Positions 49,930 to 62,231 of a stretch of DNA of 64,000 nt are shown piece after piece. Source of the DNA: Dryomyza anilis. Its lineage: Eukaryota; Arthropoda; Insecta; Diptera; Dryomyzidae. Each line of letters starts with the position of its first letter. Within the stretch, counting starts at the first letter, position 1. A program made the translations under genes and the position numbers. The notes beneath the pieces were generated by a model, which did not search any database, was not told where the DNA came from, and was given only the letters and a program-made list of their open reading frames with translations. The stretch lies in the NCBI GenBank assembly GCA_951804985.1, contig OX638133.1:71554367-71618366 (forward strand). Direction: 5' to 3'.

Positions 49930-50235
49930 CTCGGTATGAAACCGGGGACTAAAACTCATTGGAAAATCGGTTCTGGTTCCAAGATTTTCAAAATAGAGGT
50001 TCTTGTTCTGATTTCAACCAAAAATTATATGGGTTCCAATTCCCGTTCCAAAAATAGAAACGGTTCTGGTTTCGATTCCGGGCCTTTGCGATCCCTGACA
50101 GGGGCTAAATCCTTATGGGATAACAGTTCCGGTTCTTGTTTCAAGATTTTTAAATTAGCGGGTTCCAATTCTGGTTCTAGTTCCACAATTTTTTTTAAGA
50201 ACTGTTCCGATTCTAGTTCTGGTTCTTTAAAACAT
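49930..50235. repeat. Degenerate GGTTCTGGTTCC repeats
   Basis: Many copies of ggttctggttcc, ggttccaattc and gttctagttc. The open frame across it (Ser/Gly/Asn-rich) is a by-product of the repeat. The same motif occurs inside the hAT-like MITE at 42470-42590. Confidence 0.55.
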
Positions 50236-50388
50236 AATACAAATGTTTAATAAGAGTTAGCATAATTTAAATTTATATTTGTATGAGAAAATACATAAAA
50301 AATTGAATAGGAACTTAAGACATCGTCCCGTCTTAAAGCTTATAGAAAAAGCTTATAGAGAAATTAAGTTGTTATTTCTAAACTTGAA

Positions 50389-51008
50389 AATGTGACCCGT
50401 TATCATTATCCTAGCACTTCAAAATTGATGTCCTTAAAAAGGATCCTTTTTAAAATTCTGAAAAATATCACAAATTTTGGTTGATGTAATACAAATGTTC
50501 ACGCCAAATTTCCAGATGGTATTTTGATTGCATCATATTTTAAAAAATAATTTTCTAAATTTTTATTTATTTTTTGCATTGACTGTAAAAGTTAAATAAT
50601 TTATGAATGTAACCCTGCTTTCTAAAATGGTGCCAGTTTTATCATATTGACTCTAGTTTTTGAGATATTGATTTTGGGGTATATTTTTTACATTTTTCGA
50701 AAATGGTATATATCTCAAAAACTAGGGACAGTTTGATGACACTGACGCCATTTTCAAAATTAGAGTTATAAATACATTAAAAAATTATTGCAAACTTTAC
50801 TTTTGAAAAAATATTTTATTTTTCAATACAAAAAAATTTGTAAAAATTTAGAAAATTAATTTTTAATATATGTTGATATTAGAATACCATATTGAATTTT
50901 GGCATGAACATTTATATTAAATTACACGTTTTTTTTCAGAATTTTTAATAGGGTCCTTTTTAAGGACATCAATTTTAAAATGCAAGGATAATGGCCACCG
51001 GCCACATG
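50389..51008. mobile_element. Foldback-like palindromic element (~620 bp)
   Basis: The arms pair from CATTATCCT and AAAATTGATGTCCTTAAAAA inward for at least 150 bases (ATTCTGAAAAA, AAATGTTCA-GCC, ATGGTATT). Around 50640-50740 a second pairing occurs (cTAGTTTTTGAGATAT against atatctcaaaaacta), so nearly the whole element can fold. Confidence 0.75.
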
Positions 51009-51432
51009 TTAAAGATTAGAATTTACAACTTAATTTTTCTTAAAGCATGTTCTGTTACCTTTAAAAAGAGCCATCTGACATATCTACTTTAAGAGATATT
51101 GAAATATAAACAACCATACATAAGTGATTTTTGGCCAATTTTTTGTAACTTTGAAGCACTGGAAGTAGAGGTCGAAAAAATAATGCATATCTCATAAGCT
51201 TTATCAGCTGCCTCAATTTCATTGAAATCGAAGAAGGTGAGTTCCAACCGCTGGTCAATTTGGTGTGTAATGGCCCAAATATATTTCGTAACTATACGAA
51301 AGTTCATTCGTTCTATGTACGAATGTTTTCGTGGATCATTTTCATGAATCCATTCAATACACTAACTTGTTCGTGTATTTTATGCATCATTTATTTTGAG
51401 TGCTGAGTATGTGAGCTCATTATTCTTCAGAT

Positions 51433-51622
51433 GTACACCCAAAAAACAATTTAGCTATTTCAAGTAAATATGTGAATAATTTAGTTTCATAAAATATATC
51501 AAAGATATTTTTCTTTAAATTAGCGGTTTTTTCTTCAAATAAAAGAAATTTGTGTTTCCGTGAAAGATAATTTTCTATGGAGCCATTTTACCTAAATTAG
51601 CTCAATATTTTTTTCAGTGTAT
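51433..51622. mobile_element. MITE of the ACACCCAAAAAA family, copy 2
   Basis: Begins acacccaaaaaac and ends tttttttcagtgta. The interior matches the inverted copy at 24660-24918. From 51623 to 52457 the DNA is AT-rich with nothing recognised. Confidence 0.5.
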
Positions 51623-52457
51623 TTACACCATTTAAAAAAGAATAAAATTTAAACAAATATGATTAATTTTATGAATATCTAATTAAAAAATAATAATTAC
51701 ATAATAAACACAAATTTATAGCTTTTTTCTCATAAAATTATTTCTTAAGTAATTACTGTATAGAACTTATTACTGCAAGTGAATCATCATTAGTACGCAA
51801 TGACAGTTTTGCTTATCCAGTATTAAATTGCATTTTTTACAATAATCTTGAACATAAAAAATAAACATAAATTAAAAATACGAAAGTTATAAAATAAAAT
51901 CTATCACCGATGTTTAAATTGTAAATTGTGCAAATTCTCTATCCTCTTTTAAAATTGGAAAATTCATCATATCAATGAATATAATACGCTATTGATGAAT
52001 GATTCATAAAATCAATAATATTTTCCACATTTTTTTTTAAATACTATGAACTTAGTCATTATATGTGGATTTTTAAAGTTATTGTTTTACTATTGAATTC
52101 ATATTTACAACTGATTGAGGAAAAATAAACAAGTAGATTCAAAATAAAATAAAACACACTTGCAAATCTCGTTAATTCCATTAAATCATCCGTAATAAAA
52201 AAACTAAAATGACGGAATTAAGTTCAGATGACGAAGTTTTTCAATTATTATTCAAAAATAATTGTTAATCCTTCATTAGTACTTGAAAAACAAAAAAAAA
52301 AATCGAGTTTAAATTTCAATTAAATTTTTTCAAATAGAAAAAAAACTAAATATCCCGAGACAAATTTTTTTTCTGGAATATTTCGGACATATTTTCGGCA
52401 AACGTACAGATAAATAAAATATTTTGGGAAGTCTATAGAACTCCAGACAAAATTTTT

Positions 52458-52717
52458 GGCTGGGTCGAGGCAGTTTAGAAATACTTTTTCGACATATTTC
52501 AAGCAGACAAAGGCGGAGTTTGTATCACAAGCTGTTTATTTTCTGCCCGTGTCCAAAATATGCAGTGAATCTGCCAATAAAATTCCACAAAATTTTACAA
52601 CATGCTGCTATACACTTTCCGAAACCTTTCATTTATATTCTATTTTTTGGTACAAACTCCGCCTTTTTCTGTTTGAAATATGTCGACAAAATGTTTCTAA
52701 GCTGCCTCGACCCTGCC
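52458..52717. mobile_element. MITE with ~68-bp inverted arms
   Basis: Left arm GGCTGGGTCGAGGCAGTTTA and right arm, reversed, GGCAGGGTCGAGGCAGCTTA. Pairing continues to GTCGACATATTTCAA and AGGCGGAGTTTGTA, with a loop of about 125 bases. No target duplication identified. Confidence 0.75.
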
Positions 52718-53083
52718 TTAATACTAATTTGAATGATAAAATAAATTACAAAATGAAACAAGTGCTTCCCATTTAAATACAAATTTTTTATTATTAATCG
52801 ATAGTTTTTGAATAACGAAACGAAAAATAACTAATAAACAAAATTAGTTGGTAATTACAATTTTTTTGAATTTGTTAAGTAAAATAATTTATTCGTTGGT
52901 TTTAATTTATTATTTGTATAAATTATCATCGACAAGAGTTTATTTTTAAATCGCCTAATTTTCTCTAAAATTCCCAATGATATTAATCGATTAAACAATT
53001 TTATTATTAATAAAAAAAAATAGCCATTTTGTTTAATACTAAAAAACTGCGAGTAAATTAACTTTAAATAGTTATTGTATACA

Positions 53084-53302
53084 CACCCAGAAAAAAATAC
53101 TATATAAATAATAGTTTTTACTATTAAAAACATTCAATAGGATAAATTATTATTTTAATCGGAAAATACCATTAAATACTAGAAAATACCATGACATTGC
53201 CATTGAGTTTATATGAGAAATTTTATTTTTTGTATACTATTAAATCAATAATTGTCCTATTGACCTATTTTAATGGGATTTGAGGGAATTTTTTTCTGGG
53301 TG
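53084..53302. mobile_element. Small MITE, ends CACCCAGAAAAAAA
   Basis: Inverted ends cacccagaaaaaaa and tttttttctgggtg, with inner pairing of tactattaaa and caataggaca-type blocks. From 53303 to 53733 the DNA is AT-rich with nothing recognised. Confidence 0.6.
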
Positions 53303-53733
53303 CAGTTAATTATTTTTTTTTTTAATTACACTACACAACAGCCAATCTGCGCAGCAGTCAAGGTTATTTTTGTATTATGTAAAATGACGCCCTTATTCCG
53401 AAAATATGGTTTAATAATGTTTCTTTGGGTAGGTTTACAAAATATGGGCCAATAACTTTTGGACCGAGCTTTCATAAAGTTGCTCAGATATATTTGCAAA
53501 TATTTCGCGTTCCAAATGACACATATGATCAAATATTATATCGAATGAAAGTTAATTGAATATAAAATAAAAATTTCTTAGAACATTTTTAAATTGGTTT
53601 ATTAGTTTAAGAGAACTCGAAAGGAGAACTTGAAAAAACATTTTTTTCAACAAAAATTTAAGACAAAATTCATTTAAAACGAGTTGGGAAAGTTAGGTCA
53701 CATGGGTAAGTTCGGTCACATGGGGCGGATTTT

Positions 53734-54444
53734 TATAGTCGGTCGGGCCCGACTATGGAATACCCTACACCTTTGGTGGGGATATTAACCCTCAGAATAT
53801 TATTCATATATCAGAAATTTACGTCTTATATCCCCATAAATTAAAAAAATTATATAAAGTATAAAAAACTAAAAAAAAAAATTGAAAAATGTAATTGGCC
53901 GGACCACGCCTATATTTAAAATTTTGAAAGGCTAATATTTCATAGATTTGATTTTAATAATTTACGGATCAAATTTTCACTATGAAAACCCGGGAAATAA
54001 TGAAAAAAAAAGTGGGCGGATCACGCCCATTTTTGGACCACATATTTTAAGGTGAATTACAACAATACTTTTTAAATTTTATAACTATAACTTGAATACT
54101 TTTCGAGTTCTTAGTTCCGAAAGAGTTATATAAAAGTGACTTGTATGGGAGGTGGGCGTGTCCGTTGACCGATTTGGCTCATTTTCAAACTCAGTTCCTA
54201 CTATTGGCTAAAATATATTGAGACGAAATTTCATCGCATTCTGATCAGTATTTCTCAAGTTATTCTGTATTCGGACAGCAAGACAGCAAGACGGACAGAC
54301 AGGCGGACATGGCTAAGCGGACTCGGGTAGTGATACTGATCAAGAATATGTATACTTTTCCATACCGGACACGCCTCCTAAGGGGCGTTACAATATATGC
54401 ACAAAGTTAATATACCCTGTACCTCATAGGTGTAGGGTATAAAA
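53734..54444. mobile_element. Dispersed repeat with GGGCCCGACTAT and GTAGGGTATA ends, copy 1
   Basis: Begins tatagtcggtcgggcccgac followed by taccctacacc, and ends aggtgtagggtata. Inside are three gtgggcg/cacgccc motifs and the block gacggacagacaggcggacatggc then tgatcaagaatatgtatac. That last block is familiar from dispersed repeats in many brachyceran flies. No protein. Confidence 0.65.
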
Positions 54445-54659
54445 ATTGAAAAAATCGAGAAAGTAAGATGATACACAAATTTTAATTTTTCAAAATTAGT
54501 TCACACTCAAAGAAATTATATGGGTAAAGAAATATGGGTTCAAAGAAATTATATGGGTAAAAAAAATATATGGGTAAAATTTGAGGATAAAAAAAGTTAT
54601 GTGAAAGCAATATAATTGAGTGCTATACAAATAGGCATAAAAATAAAAAATGTGAGGGG

Positions 54660-55073
54660 ATCATTATTATTTTTTGAGCACCTATTGATAGATGATTGCT
54701 TGTAATAATTTTTAATTTTATAACTTTATCTTTAATACTTAACGAGATATGTGATCCTAAAAAGTAAACCCATATTTCGTAGTGGATGTAGTAGATTACG
54801 TTGACTAAATCGACTCATTTTCGAACTTTGAATTACTATTCTACTAAAATATATTGAAAATAAATTTCACATCATTCGGAATAGCAGTTTTAAAGTTATC
54901 GTGTATTTATGCGGACAGACAGACTGTCATATCTAAATCGACTCGGAAAGTGATGTTGACCAAGATAATATATACTTTTTCATACCAGTCACGCCTACTA
55001 AGAGGCGCTGAAATATCTTCACATATATTTTATAACTTGTAACCCATGGATATATGGGTATAGGGTATAAACA
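54660..55073. mobile_element. Same dispersed repeat, diverged copy 2
   Basis: Shares gcggacagacagac, atcgactcgg, accaagataatatatac, agtcacgcctactaag and ends ggtatagggtata. More decayed than copy 1, from which it is separated by about 215 bases in direct orientation. From 55074 to 55878 nothing further is recognised. Confidence 0.55.
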
Positions 55074-55878
55074 TATTATGCGATTTTTTTTAGTTAATAC
55101 CCAATTGTAATACTTTCAAATGATTTTTTCTGTTCTCAAAACGTATCCTTAGATTTCTTTTCTTTTTACATTATTTTCTTTAAAAATGTACAGGCTAATT
55201 TTGCAATACTACAAACTTGCGTTTTCAAGTTATCGCCATTTTTTAAATGCATTTTTTTAATAAAATGTTGGTCGACAAAATTTACATTTTTCGAGTTCTT
55301 CTATAGAGTTCTCTTCAACCAGTAAACCGATTCCAAAATATTGTAAGAAATGTTTATTGAATATTTAATTATCTTTCATTCGATATAACAATGTAGTTTA
55401 TTGGTTTTTTAAACGCGAGATATTAACAAATTTATGTGACCACCTTTTTGAAAGCTCAGTACAAAAGTTATTTCCGGAAATCTCGTAAACCTATTCGTAG
55501 AAAATTTTTTAATTGGAAATGACTCAAAATCTGCGAGTCATTTCCAATAATACAAAAATAATGGAATTTACTGCGCACACTTTTTTTCTCATTTTGTTGT
55601 GTAGTGTTATTGGTATGTATTATTTTACGTACTATTAAAAATATTTTCCGATAAATAGATATAAAAGCGATTGTTTTCAGAAAACTGGACAGTGAACGAG
55701 ACTCGAAATTTTTAACAATGGCTGCACTACTAAAACAAGGTGCATCAAAATCCATAAATATACCCTTCAAATATTTTTGTTTTTGTACCTACTTATTTTT
55801 AGGTTTTTAATATATTTTATTATACTATTTTGCTAAGCGTCTACACAAACCGCGCAGACACAAAACAGAGAGTATAAA

Positions 55879-57510
55879 CAGAGAGTATAAATATATAAAG
55901 AGATTTCATCCGAGTTCGAATTATCTGAGAGCCCAAAAACGATGTGTCCAACATTGGTCAGGGTTATCGCGAGGAATTCCGGCATGGTTGTCGCGATTAA
56001 AATAAAAAACAGCTGTTTTGTTTCACTCATTTCTGCAATATTTTCACTCATTTTGCGTGTATGCATTATTTTTTCTATTTTTAGATTTTAGCCGAACGAA
56101 TTTTAGCGATCGGTTTGTGGGCAATCGTGTTTTGCCGAATATGTTGCAAATTGTGAATGAAAATATTTTTACAATTGACGGAATTTATTTATTTTGTATT
56201 TTATGCATAATTGATGACCGCCATGTGTTTACCCATATTTATTGCATATTATTTGCCTATATTAATTACAAGTATACTACTGGAATACTACTGGAATACT
56301 ATTGGAATAATTATAAAATATTTAATTCTTAAATAATAAAAATATATTATTATATCTTCGTTGTAGAAGTAAAACTAACTAATCAAATACAATCATTCCA
56401 ATTTTTTTTAAACTTTGTTGATTAATATAATAATAAAAAATGGATTATTTTCAGAAGTTGAAATTCCATTTGAAAAAAGTTCTTATTTTGTGTGTGTGTA
56501 TGCAGTATTTTTTCTATTTTTAGATATACATTTGCCGAACGAATTTTAACGATCGGATTTTGGCAATCGTTTTTGCCGAAAACGTTGAAAATTATGAATG
56601 AAATTCTTTTTACAATTGGCAGAATTTATTTATTTTGTATTTTTTGCATAATTGATGCTTGCATAATTAACCAAGTATTTGAACATACTATATACATTAC
56701 CTAATATATTAATATACTATTGGAATACTATTGAAATAATTAAGGACAAATAAAATAAATATATATTTTTAAATATAAATTGATTTTAAAATTTTTGTTG
56801 AAGTCGTATGACTAATTAAATACATTCATTTGATTAACTTATTTTTTATAATATTATGTAATATTATACTCTCAAATATAAAAACTATTTTTGTAAACCG
56901 AGTGATGAAATTTTTGAGTTTAAAGAGGTTTTCACGAAAATTTTGTAATTTTTTGGTTTTGAAACACTGTTTTTATAAAAATTTAACTTAAAAAAAAAAA
57001 CAATTTAAAATTTTCAGTTTAATATTTAGCAAACATTTAGTTAAATTACAAATTTTTATTAGTTATTAAAAGTATTTATTTAATGATTTAATATCATTTG
57101 TTTAAAGAATTGCAATTTGTACAAAAAAAAAAAAAACGTATTATTTTAATAAATTATTATAAATTATAAAGTCAATTCAATTAAAAAATAATATGTTGTA
57201 AAGTAAAAAAAAAAATACATCTCGGTACGTTTTCACCCTTAGTCGTTTTATTTAAATTCAAACACTTTTTATTTAAATTTGAATTTAATTAATTATATTT
57301 GAATACTTTTTATTTCATGTTCATAGTTCATATGCAGGTATTACTTGTTATTATGTAGGTAAAAATGTTTACAATAAATGGAATAGGTATCAAAAATATA
57401 TACAGTGGTGGCCAAAATAATATGATACATCTGGTTAAAATAAAAATGTCCGAGTTTACAACAAAATATTTTTAAAACGTGTAAGAATAATAACATTTCT
57501 TTGTATATTA
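55879..57510 (+). repeat. Left inverted arm, with two tandem modules
   Basis: Contains two diverged direct copies of a ~280-base module: about 56055-56330 and 56500-56760. Shared landmarks are ttttttctatttttagat, gccgaacgaatttta, cgatcgg, ttttgccgaa, gaatttatttattttgta and ctattggaatactattg. Confidence 0.8.
57403..57510 (+). repeat. Tc1-type terminal sequence within the left arm
   Basis: CAGTGGTGGCCAAAATAATA preceded by TA. The complement ends at 62339, followed by TA. Such ends are typical of Tc1/mariner elements. A related partial copy (aaactcggacatttctatttt) lies at about 60075-60170. Confidence 0.55.
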
Positions 57511-58004
57511 TTGGCTGGGACTATATCTTGAAAATATAAATTAACTTGAGTTATGCATGTTATAAATTATATTTTTTAATATGGAAATACATTTCCACAC
57601 CACCTTTGAGCTGGAATTGAAACCGATAATTTGAAATTCATAATTTGTTTCAAAATCAAAATTATAAAAAGCTAAATTTTTCATTTAGAATTTTGATATT
57701 TTAAGAATTAAATTAATTTTCTTTAATACATTAAAGAATTAAATTTTTAATTCTTTAACACTTTTAATAATCTTATTTTGATACACATTTTCAATAAATA
57801 TATAAATTTTGAAAATTGTATTTTAATTAAATTTATTTAATTTAATTAAATCCGTTATTAAATCAATTTAAATACTATGACGTTATAAATCAAATTATTC
57901 AAATGACACACAATTCATACACAAAGTATCTTTTCATACATTAAAAAATAAAAATAATGTTTAAATTTGTTATTGTAATAGACGCCTAATTTTTGCATTT
58001 TTCT

Positions 58005-59655
58005 TTAATTGTTTGTCTTTTTTCTTTTAATATCGATAGCTTTCTTCTCCTGATACAACCATCTTGCATTTTTGCGTATTAATACTAATATTAAGTGTTC
58101 CATTATGCAAATCCTATGTTTATAGCACTTATCAGTTTTGTCAAACCATTGTGGATATAAAATATCTGGTTGAATTATACATTCATTGATTATTCGTAAT
58201 TTAAGGTTTGGTAGGTAGCAAATATTTCTAAACATTTTTTTAAAAACGGAAAAATGAGTAACACAAATATCAAAAAATTCATCCGATGGGTTTTTTAATA
58301 ATAATTTTTCACTACAAATGTCTCACTATCAAATGATATTTGATCTAGTTTGTTCATTATTAGTTCGCATCTATCGCACTTTATCAATTTGTATAATTTT
58401 GCTTTTAAAGCATATCCAACAAAATACCTGGCTGCATCAATTTCAACTCCAGTTAAATCTGTTTCGGATTGATTAGTGGTCTCTGCATTTTTCACGGAAA
58501 TAATATTTAGATCTTTGGCATTGATTTTTTCATTATTATCCTCATCATCAATAGTATTATTGTTCCACTCCAACATAAGATCATCGTCAGATGTGCAGTT
58601 TGCGTTGCGTGATTGGTGGTTGTATGTTAAGAATTTCATGGTCAATATTCTCGCCGAAAGGTACTGTATTTCGCGAGCAGATGGATTCACGTTATTTCCA
58701 AACCGTGATCGTAAGACCGAAAAATAATTCTCCAACGAATCCTGACTCAATCGTCCAGTCATCAAAAACGATATGTTTAAGAATTCAAAAATGTCGTTTG
58801 TAAGCATTATTATTGAATTCAATGTAAATTTTAAACCGGCCAAGCAAATACATTTATTTTTTTTTGCGAGCACTAAGGTATTTAAGAAATTTATAAATTC
58901 TTTTATTTCGTTTAATTTGTTACTGTTTTTTGTTAGCGGGTGTTTCATATAATTTTTGTCATTGAAATTTTTCGAATTACATAAATCAAACCCATCATTA
59001 AATTTTTTTATAAAGTATCTTGTTGCTTCGGCATTTATTTTGTTTTCTTGTTTATGAAAAAGATTTTTAATTTCAAAATAATGAATTCCAGCAACAACTG
59101 CATTCCTCATCACTTTCATTGCTAATCCAACATTCATTTTTTCAAATAACTTTGGCTCTATATTTTCGACTTTTAGTTTTGGCATTACTTTTATTTTTTT
59201 AGAATTATCCAAATCAAAAGCTTCTTTAACAACTTGCCAACTGGCTATTCCCTTTTCTGTGCCGATATCATGGTTGAGCAATGTATTTCTAACGCTTTTA
59301 AATAGATGACAGTAGTCATAAAGTATATAAATTTTTACATTTTCGTATACAAAGAAATGATCGTTAAGATTATCCGATCACCTTGGTCACATATTAGTGC
59401 TTTTAATAGTAGGCCACATGATAAAATTGAATGAATTACATTTATTAACATTGAAAAATATTGTGGTCCATTGATTCCTGTCCCCGTAAAATAAAAACAG
59501 TGAACGTATTTCCAATTATCGACCAAGCCCTTAACCATAAACACTGAGAGCTTATTCGCAATGACATTAGTTCGTCGTCCATCACCAAAATCTACGAACC
59601 CGTCGATATGGTCTGCAGTAATATTATATTCCAATTCTAAATAAATTATTGCCAC
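58005..59655 (-). pseudogene. P-element-type transposase remnant, frameshifted
   Basis: Three frames, read 5' to 3' on the minus strand. The block 59655-59335 has GFVDFGDGRR and ALICDQGD. The block from about 59340 to 58295 has ILYDYCHLFKSVRNTLLNHD, then LSQDSLENYFSVLRSRFG-NNVNP, the conserved C-terminal signature of P-type transposases. The block about 58290-58005 has NPSDEFFDICVTHFS to the end. Frame changes occur near 59340-59390 and near 58290 (an A-rich run), so no full protein can be made. The N-terminal half of the catalytic region is absent between 59656 and 61217. It resembles the THAP9/P transposase family in order and motifs. Confidence 0.8.
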
Positions 59656-60245
59656 AAATTATTTAGATTTGGTCTTCGTTGATTTTTAGTTTGGACTATG
59701 CTCTAGATAACCATAAATCATTTTCTTATTTATCGTTAGATTAAAAATGCTAAATAAATAATTAAAAAATTGTCTAAAAACTTGAAAAATTTCGGAATTT
59801 TATCTTAAAATTAGTTCAGACAATTAAAGGAATAATTGCGTTTAATGTTTTTTCGGAAAATTATTATTAAATTTTGTAAAAAGGGGCTTAAAATTACGTG
59901 AGCACTTATCTTAAAAACGTTATGTAATATGATATGTATGAGTGTGCAGTAATAATTACCTGCAAGGAGTTATTATAAATTTTCGTTTTTTTTTCCTAAT
60001 ACGTAATGTTTTTAAGAAAATTATAATAGTCATTTTAAGCCATTTTTGTCTACCATGCAATTTTTCTTCTAATTGTCCATACTAGTTTTAATATACTAAG
60101 GAATAGTAATATTGTTACACCTTTTTAAAATATGTAGATAAACTCGGACATTTCTATTTTGATTTTAACAATTTATTAATTATTTATTTAACATTTAGGA
60201 TCTAACGTTAAACAAGAAAATGATACATGGTTATCTAGAATATGG

Positions 60246-60248
<3 letters not shown>

Positions 60249-60314
<66 letters not shown>

Positions 60315-60339
60315 TATATAAAATATATATATATATATA
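60249..60339. repeat. (TA)n microsatellite
   Basis: About 90 bases of nearly pure TA repeat inside the transposon, in the place where the middle of the transposase gene would be expected. From 59656 to 61217 there is otherwise only AT-rich DNA, with a partial repeat at 59935-60170 related to 61985-62320. Confidence 0.9.
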
Positions 60340-61217
60340 ATAATAGATATTTAAAATTCAGTAGATTTTAAAAATTGTTATTCAATTATTTAAAGTAATT
60401 TTAAATTTCTTGCAAAAATATATTATTATCATGCAAGAATGTACCACAAAAGCTCTAACTCTAAAGTAGGTATATAACGTGACAGATTTTTTTTTTCGAG
60501 ATACACGCTAACTATTACCTGCCGCATTTCATAATCAATTTAATAAAATATGATTTATATGATTTCTTTAATATGATTTTACTGATTTAGTGATTATACA
60601 ATGTAATGATAAATTAAGTAAAATTATTAAAATACAACTATTTAATTAAAGATAATCTAAATTTAAAGATAAGCTAAACTAAAACTTTTAAAGAGAACCT
60701 ATCAAAAGAAACATACATTTTAAAAATAAAAAATACTAATTTAGAATAAAAAAACATATTTTATATAACTATAATAAAAATAATAACTCTTTTGTTAATG
60801 GCACATATATATCTTTTCTTATAAAATTAAATTACCAAAATTGAAATAAAAAAAAAACAAATTTATGATAAGGAAGAATAAATTAAAAAATATAATAATA
60901 GAAAAAAATATATATATATTTTTCAGAAAATAAATGAAATATTTGGTTAGTTCATATTTAATATATTAAATAATTTGTTGGTATCGATTTCACTGTACGA
61001 CGTCAACATTATTTTTTTTTTCATAAAAAAACCAAAGAAAAATAATTCGATAAAAAAATAAAATTGCAACTATATGAAAAAAGATTTAAATTCTGCGCTC
61101 AATCAAAGACATTCACAACATAACACATGCTACCATGAGCAACAGGGATTTTACTACTAACAGTTGAATTAATTAAATATATTTTACCCAAGAAAAGTGT
61201 AGGAATCGCGCCAAATA

Positions 61218-61427
61218 TTAATTTTTTATACCGATACATGATGAATCAAAATGTTTGCTGCAAATCCGCGACGAGCCAGTCAAAACCACCTCATCAATAC
61301 GCAAATTTTTGCACCACTGCTTTAGCAAAGCACCTCTCTCAATTGGAAATTTATATAAGTGCACATCAGGAGCAGCTTTAGCACCACAAGAGTTCAATAT
61401 ACAACAGTAGGACGACATTTTAATCAA
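61218..61427 (-). pseudogene. THAP-domain exon of the P-like transposase
   Basis: Minus strand, 66-69 residues: MSSYCCILNSCG at the start, a central W (KQWCKNL), then SRICSKHF. This gives the C2CH zinc-binding pattern of THAP domains: Cys pair near the N-terminus, Trp, and C-x2-H-F. THAP domains bind the ends of P elements. A likely donor follows (TCATCAT|GTATCG), so this would be the first exon; the next exon is not recognisable. Confidence 0.75.
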
Positions 61428-61589
61428 TTAATAAAATTAACACAACAAAGCACTAGAACTAGACACTAGAATCATAGATGAAGACAAGAACAAGTGAAAA
61501 AATAGATTTTGGCGCCAATCAATCAGGAGTGCAAGACGCACATGTGACAATTGCTTTTTTTTAAATACTTAGTAACTATCGTACATGTA

Positions 61590-61622
61590 ATATAGCACTA
61601 TTTATTTATTTATTTATTTATT
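61590..61622. repeat. (TTTA)n microsatellite
   Basis: Short run of tttatttatttattta within the transposon. Confidence 0.8.
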
Positions 61623-62231
61623 AGATAATATAAATATTTAATTTAAAGTAATAAAATATAACCAAACGATAAAAAACATAATAAAAATTTGAATTTTTTG
61701 TAATTTTAATTTTGAATCAAATTATGAACATTTTGTGAATTTGAGTTCAAAATTGTCGGTTTCAGCTTAAAGGTGGTGTGGAAATGTTTTTCCATATTTA
61801 AAAAATGTAATTTATAACATGTATAACTCAAGTTAATTTATATTTTCAAGATATAGCCCCAGCCAATTTTTCAATTTATAATTATTTAGCTCTACCTTAT
61901 TTTTAAAATTCTATCAAACGATAATAAGGAAATATATATATATATATATATTTTTTGAACAGTATTATATTTTGTTATAAATAGTGTGTGAAAATGTGCA
62001 ATATAATTCGTTACGTAATATGAATAACCTGAGTACGCAGTAAAAATACGAAACATCGAGTTATTAAAATTAATCGGTTTTATTCCTAATGCGTAATGTT
62101 TTTAAGAAAATTGAAATCGAAGTTTTTCATACACTACTTAGAACATAAAAACAACAAATATAGTACTGTTGAAAAATAGTTTCCCAAAAAACCTTAATTG
62201 TAGTTTTTTCTTTACTCGTCAGGACTAGTTT

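Noticed and set aside
49858..50250. 130-codon Ser/Gly/Asn-rich frame
   Set aside because: Translation of degenerate GGTTCC repeats; the same motif lies in a MITE.
56018..56704. Frames of 104 and 70 codons, each found again inverted at 63086-63772
   Set aside because: They recur because they lie in the inverted arms and tandem modules; composition is AT-driven and no domain is visible.
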